DNA from: an uncultured Loktanella sp.
Lineage (GTDB): Bacteria > Pseudomonadota > Alphaproteobacteria > Rhodobacterales > Rhodobacteraceae
Length of the DNA: 64,000 bases
Assembly (NCBI GenBank): GCA_937132065.1
Contig: CAKZNT010000040.1
Location: forward strand, 1-64,000
Direction of reading: 5' to 3'
Shown here: positions 1 to 10,270 of the stretch, piece by piece
How the letters are laid out: each line of letters opens with the position of its first letter
How positions within the stretch are numbered: position 1 is the first letter of the stretch
Position numbers and translations under genes: made by a program
Notes under the pieces: generated by a model
Database searches by the model: none
The model's input: only the letters and a program-made list of their open reading frames with translations
What the model was told of the DNA's origin: nothing

Positions 1-666
1 TTTTCCGAGGGAAGGATCACCGATCGGGCAGGCGATCTGGTCGATTGTGGTGACGCTATGCCCGAGTGCCCCTAGCCGTGATTTGAATCGCGCCCATTTG
101 GTTGCTGATCCGATCAGGCCGATGCTACGGAACGCGCCAGCGAGAAGCGTGTGGCAGATCGCGAGGTCTATATCGTGGGCATGGGTCAAGATCAGGTGTT
201 CGGCGTTTGCAGGCGCGTGGCGTGCAGCCAGAGCGGGGTCGCTTGCGGGGAGGGCGGTCACGTTATCGGCGACATTTGCGGGAAAGCTGTCGGGCCGTGC
301 GTCCACCCATGTGATTGCTACGTCGGGCAGGGGCGCGAGCACATTGACGAGGGCTTGCCCCACGTGGCCTGCGCCGTAAATCCAGATGTTGCGTGTGCTG
401 ATTTCGCTGGCGGGGGCGTTGCGCGTGTAGCCCAGTTGCACCGAGCCGCCGCAGCATTGCCCGAGATTTGGCCCCAGCGGGATGGTCTGGCTGTCGCTTT
501 CTTTGCCTGTGGCCAGCATGTTTCGCGCATGCGCCATTGCCGCCCATTCGAGCGCGCCGCCGCCGATGGTTCCGTCGATGTGATCCGCAAAGACCCGCAT
601 TTGCGTGCCAGCGTCACGTGGGGCGGACCCTGCGGTGCGTGTCACCTTGATGGTGATCCAGCTCAC
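1..666 (-). CDS. xdhC: XdhC, molybdenum cofactor insertion/maturation protein (3' end outside window)
   Basis: The reverse strand from a GTG at 666 stays open to base 1 (222 codons). The N-terminus reads VTRTAGSAPRDAG followed by a TIGGGALEW motif, and near the window edge it reads IACPIGDPSLGK; both are hallmarks of the XdhC/CoxI family. XdhC is known to bind molybdopterin cofactor, promote its sulfuration and hand it to apo-xanthine dehydrogenase; it is cytoplasmic and not a subunit of the final enzyme. The start overlaps the xdhB stop in a GTGA arrangement, so translation is probably coupled and this is the third gene of the xdhA-xdhB-xdhC operon. Family members are around 300 residues, so roughly a quarter of the protein lies beyond the edge. 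Start choice rests on the overlap and on homology beginning immediately after it. Confidence 0.9.
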   Translation of the reverse strand, partial: MSWITIKVTRTAGSAPRDAGTQMRVFADHIDGTIGGGALEWAAMAHARNMLATGKESDSQTIPLGPNLGQCCGGSVQLGYTRNAPASEISTRNIWIYGAGHVGQALVNVLAPLPDVAITWVDARPDSFPANVADNVTALPASDPALAARHAPANAEHLILTHAHDIDLAICHTLLAGAFRSIGLIGSATKWARFKSRLGALGHSVTTIDQIACPIGDPSLGK

Positions 667-2954
667 GCGCTGCGCACCTTTTTGACGGCGGCCAGCACCC
701 GCTCGGCAGTTGCGGGGGCGTCAAGGGACGGGTAGCTCTGCCCGCATGCCGCAACTGCATCCGAAAGCGCCAAGAGCGCGGAAATGCCGTGCATAAAGGG
801 TGGTTCGCCCACGGCCTTGGACCGGTAGACGGTATTGGCGGGGTTGGGTTCGCCCCAAAGTGCCACGTTGAATATGGCGGGCCTGTCGGAGCAGGCGGGG
901 ATTTTATAGGTGGCGGGCGCATGGGTGCGCAGCCGTCCTTTTTCATCCCAAACCAGTTCTTCGGTGGTGAGCCAGCCAGCCCCTTGCACGTAGCCCCCTT
1001 CGATTTGTCCGATGTCCAGATCGGGGTTCAGGGAGGCGCCTGCGTCATGCAGGATGTCGCAGCGCAAAATGCGGTTTTCGCCTGTGAGCGTGTCGATGAC
1101 GACTTCGGTGAGGGCGGCCCCTTGCGCAAAGTAGAAGAACGGTTGCCCTTGTCCTTTGATCCGGTCCCACGCGAGGTCGGGCGTTTTGTAAAAGCCCGCA
1201 GCCGAGAGGCTGATGCGGTTGGTATAGGCGAGCATGGCCGCTTGCGCGAAGGTCAGGGTCGTGTTGCCAGTGCTGACGTTGCCATCTGCAAAGGTCACAT
1301 CCTTGGCCGCGCCTCCGTGAATTTCGGCCACGCACTCAGCGATCCGCCCGATGATCGTGTCACAAGCGTTTTGCACCGCCATGCCGTTGAGATCGGTCCC
1401 GGAGGACGCGGCGGTGGCAGAGGTGTTGGGCACTTTGGCCGTATCGGTGGCGGTGATCTTGATCTTGTCCATCGGGACGCCGAACCGCGCCGCCGCGACT
1501 TGCGCGACTTTCTGGAACAGCCCTTGCCCCATCTCTGTGCCGCCGTGGTTGAGGTGGATAGAGCCGTCTTGATAGACGTGCACCAATGCCCCCGCCTGAT
1601 TGAGGTGGGTCAGTGTGAACGAGATGCCGAATTTGACGGGCGAGAAGCCTAACCCCTTTTTGAGGATCGGGTTTTGCGCGTTCCAAGTGTCGATTGCCGC
1701 CCGCCGCGCCGCGTAATCAGCGGATTTCAACAGCGCCTCGGTCATCTCTTGCAAGATGAAATCATTGACCTTCATGCCGTAAGGCGTGGTGTTGGTGTCG
1801 TCGGCCTTTGACATATGCGCGTAGTAGTTCGCTTGCCGCACTTTCACAGGATCAAGCCCGAGATGCGCGGCGATATGGTCCATCACCCGTTCGATCCCAA
1901 GCACCCCTTGCGGCCCGCCAAAGCCCCGATAGGCGGTGGCGCTTTGCGTGTTGGTCTTGAGACGATGCGAGGTGATCCGCGTGTGGTCGAGCAGGTAGGC
2001 GTTGTCGGCGTGCAGCATGGCGCGGTCGGCTACGGGGATCGTCAGATCGAGCGCCCAGCCCGCCCGCGTCAGTTGTGTAAAGTCCACTCCTGCGAGTTTG
2101 CCGTTATCATCAAAGCCCACGTCATAATCAATGCGGAAGTCGTGCCGCTTGCCTGTGATCATCATGTCGTCGTCGCGGTCATAGCGCATTTTGCAAGGCT
2201 TGCCCGTGGCGCGCGCCGCAATGGCGCAGCCAACGGCGAGCGCGTTGCCTTGGCTTTCTTTGCCGCCGAAACCGCCGCCCATGCGCCGCACTTCGACCCG
2301 CACCGCATGCATATGTGTGCCGATGGCCTCTGCGACCTTGTGCTGGATCTCGGTAGGGTGCTGCGTGGAGGAATGCACGACCATGTCGCCCCCCTCTTGG
2401 GGCAGCGCAAGCGCGGCTTGCCCTTCGAGGTAGAAGTGCTCTTGCCCGCCCATTTCGATGCTGCCTTGCAGCCTGTTTTTCGCGCCCGAGAGCGCGCTAT
2501 CGACATCGCCTTTTGACCAGACCCGTGGCCCGTCTTCAAAGCGGCTGTCTGCCTGCATTGCGGCGTCGATCGTCAGGATCGGTGTGCGTTCGTTGATCTC
2601 GATGTCGCCCATCCGCGCCGCCTTGCGTGCCGCAAGGTGACTGGTGGCAACGACCATAAAGAGCGGCTGCCCGAGGTAGTGCACCTCGCCAGTCGAGAGC
2701 AGCGGTTCATCGTGTGCCGAGGGCGAAACATCGTTGTCAAAGGGCAGGTCGTCAGCGGTGAAGACCATCACCACACCGTCAGCCGCGCGCACGCGGTCAA
2801 GGTTCATGGCCGTGATCGTGCCCGCCGCAACTTCGCTGGTCCCGAAGGCAAGGTGAAGTGTGCCTGTTGGCGTTGGAATGTCGTCGATGTAGCGCGCTGT
2901 CCCTTGGACTTGCAGGGGTGCGGCGTCATGGGGCAGGGATTTATGCGCGCTCAT
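663..2954 (-). CDS. xdhB: Xanthine dehydrogenase molybdopterin-binding subunit
   Basis: 763 residues from the ATG at 2954 ([12 protein letters not shown]), which overlaps the xdhA stop as ATGA. An upstream in-frame extension to 3125 lies inside xdhA and is not coding. The chain shows the aldehyde oxidase/xanthine dehydrogenase a/b hammerhead (about residues 20-130) and the Moco-binding domain with GGGFGGKE, a conserved molybdopterin contact, and a typical C-terminal DIGQIEGG stretch followed by GAGWLTTEE. It forms the catalytic large subunit that hydroxylates hypoxanthine and xanthine to urate, passing electrons to XdhA. Length is normal for split bacterial XdhB (about 760-780). No motif is missing. 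Confidence 0.95.
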   Translation of the reverse strand: MSAHKSLPHDAAPLQVQGTARYIDDIPTPTGTLHLAFGTSEVAAGTITAMNLDRVRAADGVVMVFTADDLPFDNDVSPSAHDEPLLSTGEVHYLGQPLFMVVATSHLAARKAARMGDIEINERTPILTIDAAMQADSRFEDGPRVWSKGDVDSALSGAKNRLQGSIEMGGQEHFYLEGQAALALPQEGGDMVVHSSTQHPTEIQHKVAEAIGTHMHAVRVEVRRMGGGFGGKESQGNALAVGCAIAARATGKPCKMRYDRDDDMMITGKRHDFRIDYDVGFDDNGKLAGVDFTQLTRAGWALDLTIPVADRAMLHADNAYLLDHTRITSHRLKTNTQSATAYRGFGGPQGVLGIERVMDHIAAHLGLDPVKVRQANYYAHMSKADDTNTTPYGMKVNDFILQEMTEALLKSADYAARRAAIDTWNAQNPILKKGLGFSPVKFGISFTLTHLNQAGALVHVYQDGSIHLNHGGTEMGQGLFQKVAQVAAARFGVPMDKIKITATDTAKVPNTSATAASSGTDLNGMAVQNACDTIIGRIAECVAEIHGGAAKDVTFADGNVSTGNTTLTFAQAAMLAYTNRISLSAAGFYKTPDLAWDRIKGQGQPFFYFAQGAALTEVVIDTLTGENRILRCDILHDAGASLNPDLDIGQIEGGYVQGAGWLTTEELVWDEKGRLRTHAPATYKIPACSDRPAIFNVALWGEPNPANTVYRSKAVGEPPFMHGISALLALSDAVAACGQSYPSLDAPATAERVLAAVKKVRSA

Positions 2955-4306
2955 GGCTGCACCTCCAGAACGGATACGGCTTGGCCGTTGATGTCGGCAA
3001 AATAGCGTAGGGCCATGTTTTGCGCGGCTTGCAACCTGTAGTCGGCGCTGGCGCGCATGTCGGTCATTGGCGCGTAGTCTTGCGCGAATGCGGGCAGGGC
3101 GGCGGTAATTGTCGCTTCGCTCCAAGGTTGCCCGATCAATGCGGCCTCGACGGCCTTTGCCCTTGCGGGAGTGCCAGCCATACCGCCAAAGGCGATGATG
3201 GCCGATTGCACGATGCCGTCCTTAACGATCACGTTGAATGCGCCGCACACGGCAGAGATATCTTGATCAAACCGCTTGGAGAGTTTGTAGACCCGCATGG
3301 CGGGGGCGGCCTTGGGGATTGTGACCCCAGTGACCAACTCGCCCTTGGCGCGGTCCTGTTTGCCATAGGCGATAAAGAAGTCTTGTAGCGGTATGCTGCG
3401 TGTTGCATCGCCGTGGCGCAAATGCAGCGTGGCCCCAAGCGCGATGAGCGCGGGCGGGTTGTCGCCAATGGGTGAGCCGTTGGCGATATTGCCGCCGATT
3501 GTTGCGGCGCTGCGCACCTGTTCGGAGCCGTAGCGGCGCACCATTTCCGCATAGGACGGGTGGATCGGCTTGAGCGCGTTATGCACGTCAACCATCGTCA
3601 CGCCCGCACCAAAGGTGATTTCGTCGGCTGTCTCGGTGATCTGTTGCAGGTCGATGCAGCGGTTCAGGAACACGACATCTTTGAGGTCGCGCAACTGCTT
3701 GGTCACCCAAAGCCCGACATCCGTGGCCCCTGCGATCACGGTCGCATCGGGGTTGGCGGCATACCATGCGGCGAGTTGATCAAGTGTTTCGGGCGCAAAG
3801 GGCGCGGGTGCTTGCGGTGCTTTGTCTTCGGTCATCCAGACGGGCACGGGCATGTCTTCGGCGGCTTTTGCGGCGCGAATGATCGGGGCATAACCCGTGC
3901 AGCGGCAAAGGTTGCCTGCCAGCATATCATCGTGATCGCTACGCCCGTTTGCGTGCCCTGCCGCCATCGACGAGATGAAACCCGGCGTGCAGAAACCGCA
4001 TTGCGATCCGTGGTGGCTCATCATTGTTTGTTGCACGGGGTGCAGCGCGCCATCGGGGCCAGAGACCCCCTCGACGGTGCGCACGGCCTTGCCGTGAAGC
4101 TGCGGCATAAACAGGATGCATGCGTTGAGCGCCCGTTTGCTATTCTGATCGGTGACGATGACGGAACATGCGCCGCAGTCGCCTTCGTTACATCCCTCTT
4201 TTGTGCCTGTCAGCCCGCGTTCGTTACGCAACCAGTCAAGTAGCGTCTGCGTGGGCGATGTTTCCACCTCCACGGTTTCCCCGTTGAGAAGAAACGATAC
4301 ATTCAT
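2951..4306 (-). CDS. xdhA: Xanthine dehydrogenase small subunit (2x[2Fe-2S], FAD)
   Basis: 451 residues from the ATG at 4306 ([14 protein letters not shown]). Longer in-frame extensions upstream have no family similarity. The N-terminal plant-type ferredoxin domain carries [14 protein letters not shown] and the second [2Fe-2S] domain carries CGFCTPGF and GNLCRCTGY. From about residue 170 an FAD-binding domain follows, with [13 protein letters not shown] and the [16 protein letters not shown] flavin motif. It moves electrons from the Moco subunit to FAD and then NAD+. It is first in the xdhA-xdhB-xdhC operon, overlapping xdhB by 4 bp. The promoter must lie between 4307 and the divergent gene at 4504, but no clear sigma-70 site was identified. 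Confidence 0.95.
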   Translation of the reverse strand: MNVSFLLNGETVEVETSPTQTLLDWLRNERGLTGTKEGCNEGDCGACSVIVTDQNSKRALNACILFMPQLHGKAVRTVEGVSGPDGALHPVQQTMMSHHGSQCGFCTPGFISSMAAGHANGRSDHDDMLAGNLCRCTGYAPIIRAAKAAEDMPVPVWMTEDKAPQAPAPFAPETLDQLAAWYAANPDATVIAGATDVGLWVTKQLRDLKDVVFLNRCIDLQQITETADEITFGAGVTMVDVHNALKPIHPSYAEMVRRYGSEQVRSAATIGGNIANGSPIGDNPPALIALGATLHLRHGDATRSIPLQDFFIAYGKQDRAKGELVTGVTIPKAAPAMRVYKLSKRFDQDISAVCGAFNVIVKDGIVQSAIIAFGGMAGTPARAKAVEAALIGQPWSEATITAALPAFAQDYAPMTDMRASADYRLQAAQNMALRYFADINGQAVSVLEVQP

Positions 4307-4503
4307 AAGATTAGACCTGCCGCGGTACATATGGGTCATGGACGATGGCACATGTCGATGCGGCGTAGACACATGCGTCCGATCAGTTTCATGAGCAAAC
4401 CCCAGCGCCCCCCGTTTTGGCAAGCATTTTTTTGCCGATTGGGTCATGTAATCTTGTCAGGACTGTGCGAAGGTCGCGAGATAAAGAGCAAAAGGATAAA
4501 GCT

Positions 4504-4938
4504 ATGCAGCGGAAAACACTGGTTATATTTGCACTGATCGGATTGGCGGCCTGTGTGCAGGCTGGCGCTAATATTTCTTTTGGCAATGACGCGGGTCCCT
4601 ATGCGAATGACGGCGAATGTGACGATCCCCGTTTTACGGGCGGGGCGATGGCGGCGAGTTTGAACGTCGATAACATCAAGAATGACGCCACGGATTGTCG
4701 CGAATTATTCGCCGCCAGCCGTATTCGCGTGCAGCGCACAGCCGCCCAGTTCACCCCGCAGCAATGTGGCGCGGTCAACTTTGGCAACAACAGCGCCAGC
4801 TATGCAAATGACGGCGAGTGTGATGATCCCCGCTTTACTGGTCCGGGTGTGGACGAGATCATGTTGTCAAGCGATCTGGGGACCGATGCCAATGATTGCC
4901 GCGCCTTGTGTCAGGCGGGTGAGGTCTGGCTGAAGTAA
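4504..4938 (+). CDS. Small lipoprotein with two tandem Asp/Cys-rich repeats
   Basis: 144 residues from the ATG at 4504. A signal peptide with hydrophobic core and a lipobox ending LIGLAAC (cysteine about residue 17) suggests a lipid-anchored periplasmic protein. The mature part holds two copies, about 55 residues apart, of a unit with core YANDGECDDPRFTG followed some 20 residues on by NDATDC or DANDC. Each unit has two cysteines, probably one disulfide per repeat, and clustered acidic residues that could bind calcium or another cation; both are inferences. No enzyme family is recognised. It is transcribed away from xdhA and converges on the SRPBCC gene 3 bp downstream. Confidence 0.75.
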   Translation: MQRKTLVIFALIGLAACVQAGANISFGNDAGPYANDGECDDPRFTGGAMAASLNVDNIKNDATDCRELFAASRIRVQRTAAQFTPQQCGAVNFGNNSASYANDGECDDPRFTGPGVDEIMLSSDLGTDANDCRALCQAGEVWLK

Positions 4939-4941
4939 CGC

Positions 4942-5412
4942 CTAAAGCGTTTTCGCCAGCGCCTCCATCTGGTCGGCGGCCGTGCCCCAGCCCGTGTAGA
5001 ACCCCATCTCTTCATGAGCGGCGGCGGCTTTGGCGTCGATGTGGCGCGCGGTCACGGTATAGGTGCACCCCGTGTCGGTCGCCGTCATGGTGATTTCGGC
5101 GGTGAATGCAAAGCCGCCCGCGCTAAAGTCATTGGGCTGGAAGGTCGCCCGCATCATGTTGGTGAAAGCAAACCGCTTGTTTGGCTCTGCGATCAGGACA
5201 GTGCCTTCGCCGACCATCGGTTCATCCATTCCGGGAATATGCATGGTGCTGTCAAACCGCCCGCCCGTGAAGGGTTCGATCACCGCGTCGGTGACCCGCA
5301 CGGGCGCAGGCGCAAACCATTGTTCCAGCAGGGCCGGCTCTGTCCAACACCGGTAGATGCTATTTGCAGAGGCCGCGATCTGGCGGGTGAAGCTAAGGGT
5401 TGTTTCAGTCAT
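4942..5412 (-). CDS. SRPBCC / AHSA1-like domain protein
   Basis: 156 residues beginning MTETTLSFTRQIAASANSIY, the usual start of the START-like SRPBCC fold, with the conserved WTEPALLEQWFAP and GTAADQMEALAKTL end segments of the activator-of-Hsp90-ATPase-1-like (AHSA1) family. Such bacterial proteins bind small hydrophobic ligands or have unknown targets. It is encoded immediately downstream of, and overlapping by 8 bp with, an ArsR-type regulator. This ArsR-AHSA1 pairing is common across bacteria, and the regulator usually controls the pair. Exact function is unknown. Confidence 0.85.
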   Translation of the reverse strand: MTETTLSFTRQIAASANSIYRCWTEPALLEQWFAPAPVRVTDAVIEPFTGGRFDSTMHIPGMDEPMVGEGTVLIAEPNKRFAFTNMMRATFQPNDFSAGGFAFTAEITMTATDTGCTYTVTARHIDAKAAAAHEEMGFYTGWGTAADQMEALAKTL

Positions 5413-5734
5413 TTAATGTCTCCAGCGAGAGGGCCAATTGGTCAAGTTGATCGAGCCTGCGTTCCCAGATGACGCGCTGCCATTCCATCCACCCTTGCAC
5501 TTCGAGCATCGGGGCGGGGTCGATGTGACAGGTCCGCACGCGCCCTTGCTTTTCCGACCGCACAAGCCCGCAGGTTTCCAAGACGCCCAAGTGCCGCATG
5601 AAGGTGGGCAGGGCGATGGCGTGCGGCGCGGCGAGCGCGCTGACGGTGGCGGGCCCATGCGAGAGCTGTTCGACAACGGCGCGCCGTGTCGGGTCAGAGA
5701 GGGCAGAAAAGACGGCGTTAAGATGTGGGCTCAT
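5405..5734 (-). CDS. ArsR-family winged-helix transcriptional regulator
   Basis: 109 residues from the ATG at 5734 (MSPHLNAVFSALSD). The in-frame extension to 5857 runs past the likely promoter and lacks similarity. The fold is visible as SALSDPTRRAVVEQLSHGP, then helix-turn-helix ALAAPHAIALPTFMRHLGVLE and the wing LVRSEKQGRVRTCHIDP. No metal-binding ELCVCDL cysteine motif is present, so it is not a classic metal sensor. The C-terminus WMEWQRVIWERRLDQLDQL matches the SdpR-like subgroup that travels with AHSA1 proteins. It is probably an autoregulator of the two-gene operon. Confidence 0.88.
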   Translation of the reverse strand: MSPHLNAVFSALSDPTRRAVVEQLSHGPATVSALAAPHAIALPTFMRHLGVLETCGLVRSEKQGRVRTCHIDPAPMLEVQGWMEWQRVIWERRLDQLDQLALSLETLND

Positions 5735-5837
5735 GGGTGTAGTTGGCAGGGATTCGGGGGGCGAAGTCAAGATACTTAGCTGCATCGCTAACAAATGAGC
5801 GCTTTCCCCCCAGCGCCGCGCCACATAAGCTGGCACC

Positions 5838-8800
5838 ATGACAAATCCCCGATTCATCCATCTGCGCGTTCACACTGAATATTCCCTGTTGCAAGGGGCG
5901 GTCCATGCCAAAAAGCTGCCTGAAATAGCGGCGAGCATGAAGATGCCTGCGGTGGCGGTGACCGATACCAACAATATGTTCTGCGCCTTGGAGTTTTCGG
6001 AAGGCGCGGCGAAGGCCGGTGTGCAGCCGATCATCGGCTGCCAGATCGACGTGGGCTATATCGCGCAGGAGACGGGCAAGCGCCCCGAAGACCCTGCATC
6101 GGTGGTTTTGCTTGCCCAGACCGAAGCGGGTTATCTGAACCTGATGAAGCTCAACTCTTGTGTCTATCTGCACCAGGACGGGCAGGTTCCCCAGTGCACG
6201 CTTGCCGATCTGGAGCAGTATAGTGAGGGTCTGATCTGCCTGACGGGCGGGCCTGACGGCCCTATCGGACGCCTGTTGCGCAATGGCCAACGCCCTGCTG
6301 CCGAGGCGCTCATGGATCGCTTTGCCGCGGCCTATCCCGACCGCTTGTATGTTGAATTACAGCGCCACCCTGATGGTGTTGGTCTGCCCGAGGCCGAGGC
6401 CTTGTCAGAGCGCGGGTTTCTGGAAATGGCCTATGCCAAGGGGCTGCCGATTGTTGCGACCAATGACGTCTATTTCCCGAAAATATCGTTATACGAGGCC
6501 CATGACGCGCTAATGTGCATCGCGGACGGCGCATATGTGGATCAACAAGAGCCGCGCCGCCGTCTGACCCCGCAGCATTTCTTTAAGACGCCCGAAGAGA
6601 TGATCACGCTTTTCGCGGACCTGCCCGAGGCGATTGATAACACCATCGAGATCGCCAAGCGTTGTGCGTTTAAAGTGTATAAGCGCGACCCGATCTTGCC
6701 GAAATTTGCCGACGACGAGATCGTTGAATTGCGCAGGCAGGCGAATGAGGGATTGCAGGCCCGTCTGGCGGTTATTCCCCATGCGGTCAGCCTTGAGGAT
6801 TATCAGGCGCGCCTCGATTTCGAACTGGGGATCATCGAGGGCATGGGCTTTCCCGGTTACTTTTTGATCGTTGCGGATTTTATCAAATACGCCAAGGAAA
6901 ATAAGATCCCTGTCGGTCCGGGCCGTGGGTCGGGTGCGGGTAGTCTGGTGGCCTATGCCCTGTTGATTACCGACCTTGACCCGCTGCGCTATTCACTGCT
7001 GTTCGAGCGGTTCTTGAACCCAGAGCGTGTGTCGATGCCCGACTTCGACATCGACTTTTGCATGGATCGCCGTGAAGAGGTGATCCGCTATGTGCAAGAC
7101 AAATACGGGCGCGACAAGGTGGGGCAGATCATCACGTTTGGTGCGCTGCTGAGTAAAGCCGCTGTCCGCGATGTGGGCCGTGTTTTGCAGATGCCTTACG
7201 GGCAGGTGGATCGCCTGTCCAAGATGATCCCTGTCGAGGGGGTTAAGCCCGTGTCGATCGAAAAGGCGCTGGCGGACGAGCCGCGACTTCGCGAGGAGGC
7301 CAAGAACGAGGAAATCGTTGATCGCCTGCTGACCTATGCCCAACAGGTTGAGGGGCTGCTGCGCAATGCCTCGACCCACGCGGCGGGTGTTGTGATCGGT
7401 GATCGTTCGCTTGATGAGCTGGTTCCGCTTTATCAAGATCCGCGCTCTGACATGCCCGCGACCCAGTTCAACATGAAATGGGTAGAGCAGGCGGGGCTGG
7501 TCAAATTCGACTTTTTGGGTCTCAAGACCCTGACGGTTATTCAGAACGCGGTTGATCTGGTGGTGAAGTCAGGCAGGCCGCTCCACGAAGATGCGCAAGG
7601 AAACGCACTTTTTGAGCCCCCTGAGGGGCTATTGAACGATATTGGCACAATTCCTTTGGATGATGAGCCGTCTTATAAGCTCTATGCGAGCGCCAAGACG
7701 GTGGCGGTGTTTCAGGTGGAATCCAGCGGCATGATGGATGCCCTCAAGCGGATGAAGCCAACCTGTATCGAGGATATTGTGGCGCTTGTGGCGCTTTATC
7801 GTCCGGGTCCGATGGAGAATATTCCGACCTATTGCGAGGTCAAGAACGGGGTCAAAGAGATCACTTCGGTGCATCCCTCGATTGATCATCTGCTGGCCGA
7901 GACGCAAGGGATTATCGTTTACCAAGAGCAGGTTATGCAGATCGCTCAGGTGATGGCGGGCTATAGCCTTGGCGGCGCGGACCTGCTGCGCCGTGCGATG
8001 GGTAAAAAGATCGCCGAGGAAATGGCGAAAGAACGGCCCAAGTTCGAGAAGGGCGCCATGGAGAATGGCGTTGATAAAAAGAAGGCCTCGGAGGTTTTTG
8101 ACCTTCTGGAGAAGTTCGCGAACTACGGCTTTAACAAATCGCACGCGGCCGCCTATGCGGTGGTCAGTTACCAGACCGCGTGGCTCAAGGCGAACCATCC
8201 TGTCGAGTTTATGGCCGGCGTGATGAACTGCGATATTCATCTGACCGACAAGCTGGCGGTGTATTTCCAAGAGGTCAAAAAGGGGCTTGGGATTGCCTAT
8301 ACGCCCCCTTGCATCAATCGCTCGATGGCGACGTTTGATGTGAAGGATCAGAAGCTGGTATATGCGCTGGGCGCGTTGAAGAACGTGGGCGTCGAGGCGA
8401 TGAAGTTGATTGTCGAGGGGCGCGGCGAAGATCAATTTGTCACACTTTTTGACTTCGCAAGGCGCGTTGATATCAAGAGAGTGGGCAAAAGACCCCTTGA
8501 GATGCTGGCGCGGGCAGGGGCGTTTGACGTGCTTGATCCCAATCGGCGTCGCGTGATGATGAGCCTTGATGCGCTGGTCGGATATTCGGCCGCAATCCAC
8601 GATCAAAAGACATCCAATCAGGTGTCATTGTTTGGTGATGCTGGCGAAGATTTGCCCGAGCCGCGCCTTGCGGGCGGTGACGACTGGTTGCCTGCTGAAC
8701 GCTTGGCCGAAGAATTTAAGGCTATCGGGTTTTATCTGTCGGGGCATCCGCTTGACGACTATATGGCGGCGTTGAAGCGCAAGGGCGTTTTGACCTTGGA

Positions 8801-9335
8801 TGAGGTGATCGCCAAGGCCGAGCGCGGATCGTGTGTTGTGAAGATGGCAGGCACGGTTTCGGGCCGCCAAGAGCGTAAATCGGCGCGAGGCAATCGCTTT
8901 GCCTTTGCGCAACTGTCTGATCCAACGGGGCAATACGAGGTGACGCTGTTCTCGGACACGCTTGAAGCTGCGCGCGACCATCTGGAGACAGGCAGTCAGG
9001 TAGTGATCTCTTGTGAGGCCACGATGGAGGCCGATGTTCTCAAGCTGTTGGGCCGTTCGGTGTCTGCGATTGATACGGCGGTCGCGGATGCTGGCAGTGC
9101 GGGCTTGCGCGTCTATCTGGAAACACCCGATGCGATCGGGTCGGTCGCGACGATCTTGGAAGGTGCGATGCGCGACAAGGTGCGTGGTGGCCGTGGTCCT
9201 GTGTATTTCTGCCTGATGGATCCCGCTTTGCCGGGCGAAGTGGAGATTGATCTTGGTCAGGAGTTCCCCGTCAATCCGCAGATCAAGGGCGCGCTGCGGT
9301 CCTTGAATGGTGTCATGGAAGTCGAAGAGGTGTGA
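5838..9335 (+). CDS. dnaE: DNA polymerase III alpha subunit
   Basis: 1165 residues, the normal length of DnaE1. The N-terminal PHP domain begins FIHLRVHTEYSLLQGA. The polymerase palm carries PDFDIDF (Asp402, Asp404, Asp406), matching the catalytic aspartates of E. coli DnaE. The finger region has GRGSGAGSLVAYAL and FVGL-type segments, and the C-terminal part holds an OB-fold around residues 985-1060. It is the replicative polymerase catalytic subunit of the cytoplasmic replisome. The gene stands alone, divergent from the ArsR operon. A long antisense reading frame (7629-8606) is a shadow. Confidence 0.97.
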   Translation: MTNPRFIHLRVHTEYSLLQGAVHAKKLPEIAASMKMPAVAVTDTNNMFCALEFSEGAAKAGVQPIIGCQIDVGYIAQETGKRPEDPASVVLLAQTEAGYLNLMKLNSCVYLHQDGQVPQCTLADLEQYSEGLICLTGGPDGPIGRLLRNGQRPAAEALMDRFAAAYPDRLYVELQRHPDGVGLPEAEALSERGFLEMAYAKGLPIVATNDVYFPKISLYEAHDALMCIADGAYVDQQEPRRRLTPQHFFKTPEEMITLFADLPEAIDNTIEIAKRCAFKVYKRDPILPKFADDEIVELRRQANEGLQARLAVIPHAVSLEDYQARLDFELGIIEGMGFPGYFLIVADFIKYAKENKIPVGPGRGSGAGSLVAYALLITDLDPLRYSLLFERFLNPERVSMPDFDIDFCMDRREEVIRYVQDKYGRDKVGQIITFGALLSKAAVRDVGRVLQMPYGQVDRLSKMIPVEGVKPVSIEKALADEPRLREEAKNEEIVDRLLTYAQQVEGLLRNASTHAAGVVIGDRSLDELVPLYQDPRSDMPATQFNMKWVEQAGLVKFDFLGLKTLTVIQNAVDLVVKSGRPLHEDAQGNALFEPPEGLLNDIGTIPLDDEPSYKLYASAKTVAVFQVESSGMMDALKRMKPTCIEDIVALVALYRPGPMENIPTYCEVKNGVKEITSVHPSIDHLLAETQGIIVYQEQVMQIAQVMAGYSLGGADLLRRAMGKKIAEEMAKERPKFEKGAMENGVDKKKASEVFDLLEKFANYGFNKSHAAAYAVVSYQTAWLKANHPVEFMAGVMNCDIHLTDKLAVYFQEVKKGLGIAYTPPCINRSMATFDVKDQKLVYALGALKNVGVEAMKLIVEGRGEDQFVTLFDFARRVDIKRVGKRPLEMLARAGAFDVLDPNRRRVMMSLDALVGYSAAIHDQKTSNQVSLFGDAGEDLPEPRLAGGDDWLPAERLAEEFKAIGFYLSGHPLDDYMAALKRKGVLTLDEVIAKAERGSCVVKMAGTVSGRQERKSARGNRFAFAQLSDPTGQYEVTLFSDTLEAARDHLETGSQVVISCEATMEADVLKLLGRSVSAIDTAVADAGSAGLRVYLETPDAIGSVATILEGAMRDKVRGGRGPVYFCLMDPALPGEVEIDLGQEFPVNPQIKGALRSLNGVMEVEEV

Positions 9336-9405
9336 TCGGCGGAAACTGGCAGTCTGTCCTTTTGGATGAGTGGACGGCGTGAATGCGAGCCGCTACACCG
9401 TTTGC

Positions 9406-10269
9406 ATGAGAACCCGATCCAATATGTTTGTCATGGCCGCAATTGCCGTGACCCTGACCGCCTGTAGCGCCAAAGCCCCTGCAACCCTAGAGCGGTTGTC
9501 GGAGGTTTCTGTTGCCGAAGGTGTGGCCCCTGTCGCGGCTGCCGCGCCTGTAAAACAAGGGTTTTTCGCCCGTATGATGGGCCGCGCTGCGCCAAGTGAC
9601 ACCGATGAGATCGCCGCGCAGATTATCGCGGAACTATCCCCTGAGGACGAAGCGGCTGACCCTGAGGTCGTGGTCACAGAGGTGGCAGCGCAAGCCCCCG
9701 CAACACCTGCGCCCGCCCGCGCGGGGCTATTCGGTCGCTTACTCGGTGGCACAAGTAAGGCCGCGGCGGCGCCTGCCCCAACTGGCCCCGATGCCCAGCA
9801 AGTGTCGATGGGCACAACGCTGCCGTTTGGGGTGATCGCGACGAATTGCGAGGTCCGTGGCCGTGATCTGGGCACAAAGGTCGATGCGAATGCGGGCTAT
9901 ACGCTTTATGATACATTCCCGAATTCGACGGCTTTGCGCACCCATTACATCACAGGGTTCAAAGACCGTTGCGCCCGCCAGTTTACTGCCGCAACGTCCC
10001 TGATGGGCGATATCGGCACGCATGAGGTCGTGCGCTATCTGCCCTCGAACGCCAAGATGGATTATTCTGTCACCGATAGCGCCTATGAGGCGATCAAGTC
10101 GTCCTATTGTCGTGTCGGACACGGGCAGCCGTGTGGTGCAAAGCTGGACCGGCTAGCGAAAACCACGTCGTTTATTACGGCTTACGAGCGGTTCGGCAGC
10201 AATCCGTCATGGTCCAATATTCTGGTTCACGATGGCGGCGTTGTGGCGATGGGCCCCGCGTCGCGCTAA
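9406..10269 (+). CDS. Putative outer-membrane/periplasmic lipoprotein, conserved hypothetical
   Basis: 287 residues from the ATG at 9406, 70 bp after dnaE. The N-terminus MRTRSNMFVMAAIAVTLTAC is a lipoprotein signal peptide with lipobox LTAC. A low-complexity Ala/Pro/Glu linker (about residues 20-130) contains two related aromatic/basic blocks, GFFARMMGRAAP and GLFGRLLGGTSK, about 60 residues apart. The compact C-terminal domain (about 140-287) has four cysteines (TNCEV, DRCAR, SSYCRV, QPCGA), presumably two disulfides. No known enzyme family is recognised. The two blocks might be short amphipathic or protein-docking motifs (inference). Confidence 0.75.
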   Translation: MRTRSNMFVMAAIAVTLTACSAKAPATLERLSEVSVAEGVAPVAAAAPVKQGFFARMMGRAAPSDTDEIAAQIIAELSPEDEAADPEVVVTEVAAQAPATPAPARAGLFGRLLGGTSKAAAAPAPTGPDAQQVSMGTTLPFGVIATNCEVRGRDLGTKVDANAGYTLYDTFPNSTALRTHYITGFKDRCARQFTAATSLMGDIGTHEVVRYLPSNAKMDYSVTDSAYEAIKSSYCRVGHGQPCGAKLDRLAKTTSFITAYERFGSNPSWSNILVHDGGVVAMGPASR

Positions 10270-10270
10270 C

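Noticed and set aside
1815-2516. 233-codon + frame within xdhB
   Set aside because: Antisense shadow of the Moco-binding domain.
7629-8606. Long minus-strand reading frame (325 codons) opposite dnaE
   Set aside because: Antisense shadow of a GC-rich gene; the protein has no recognisable domain and dnaE on the + strand is unambiguous.
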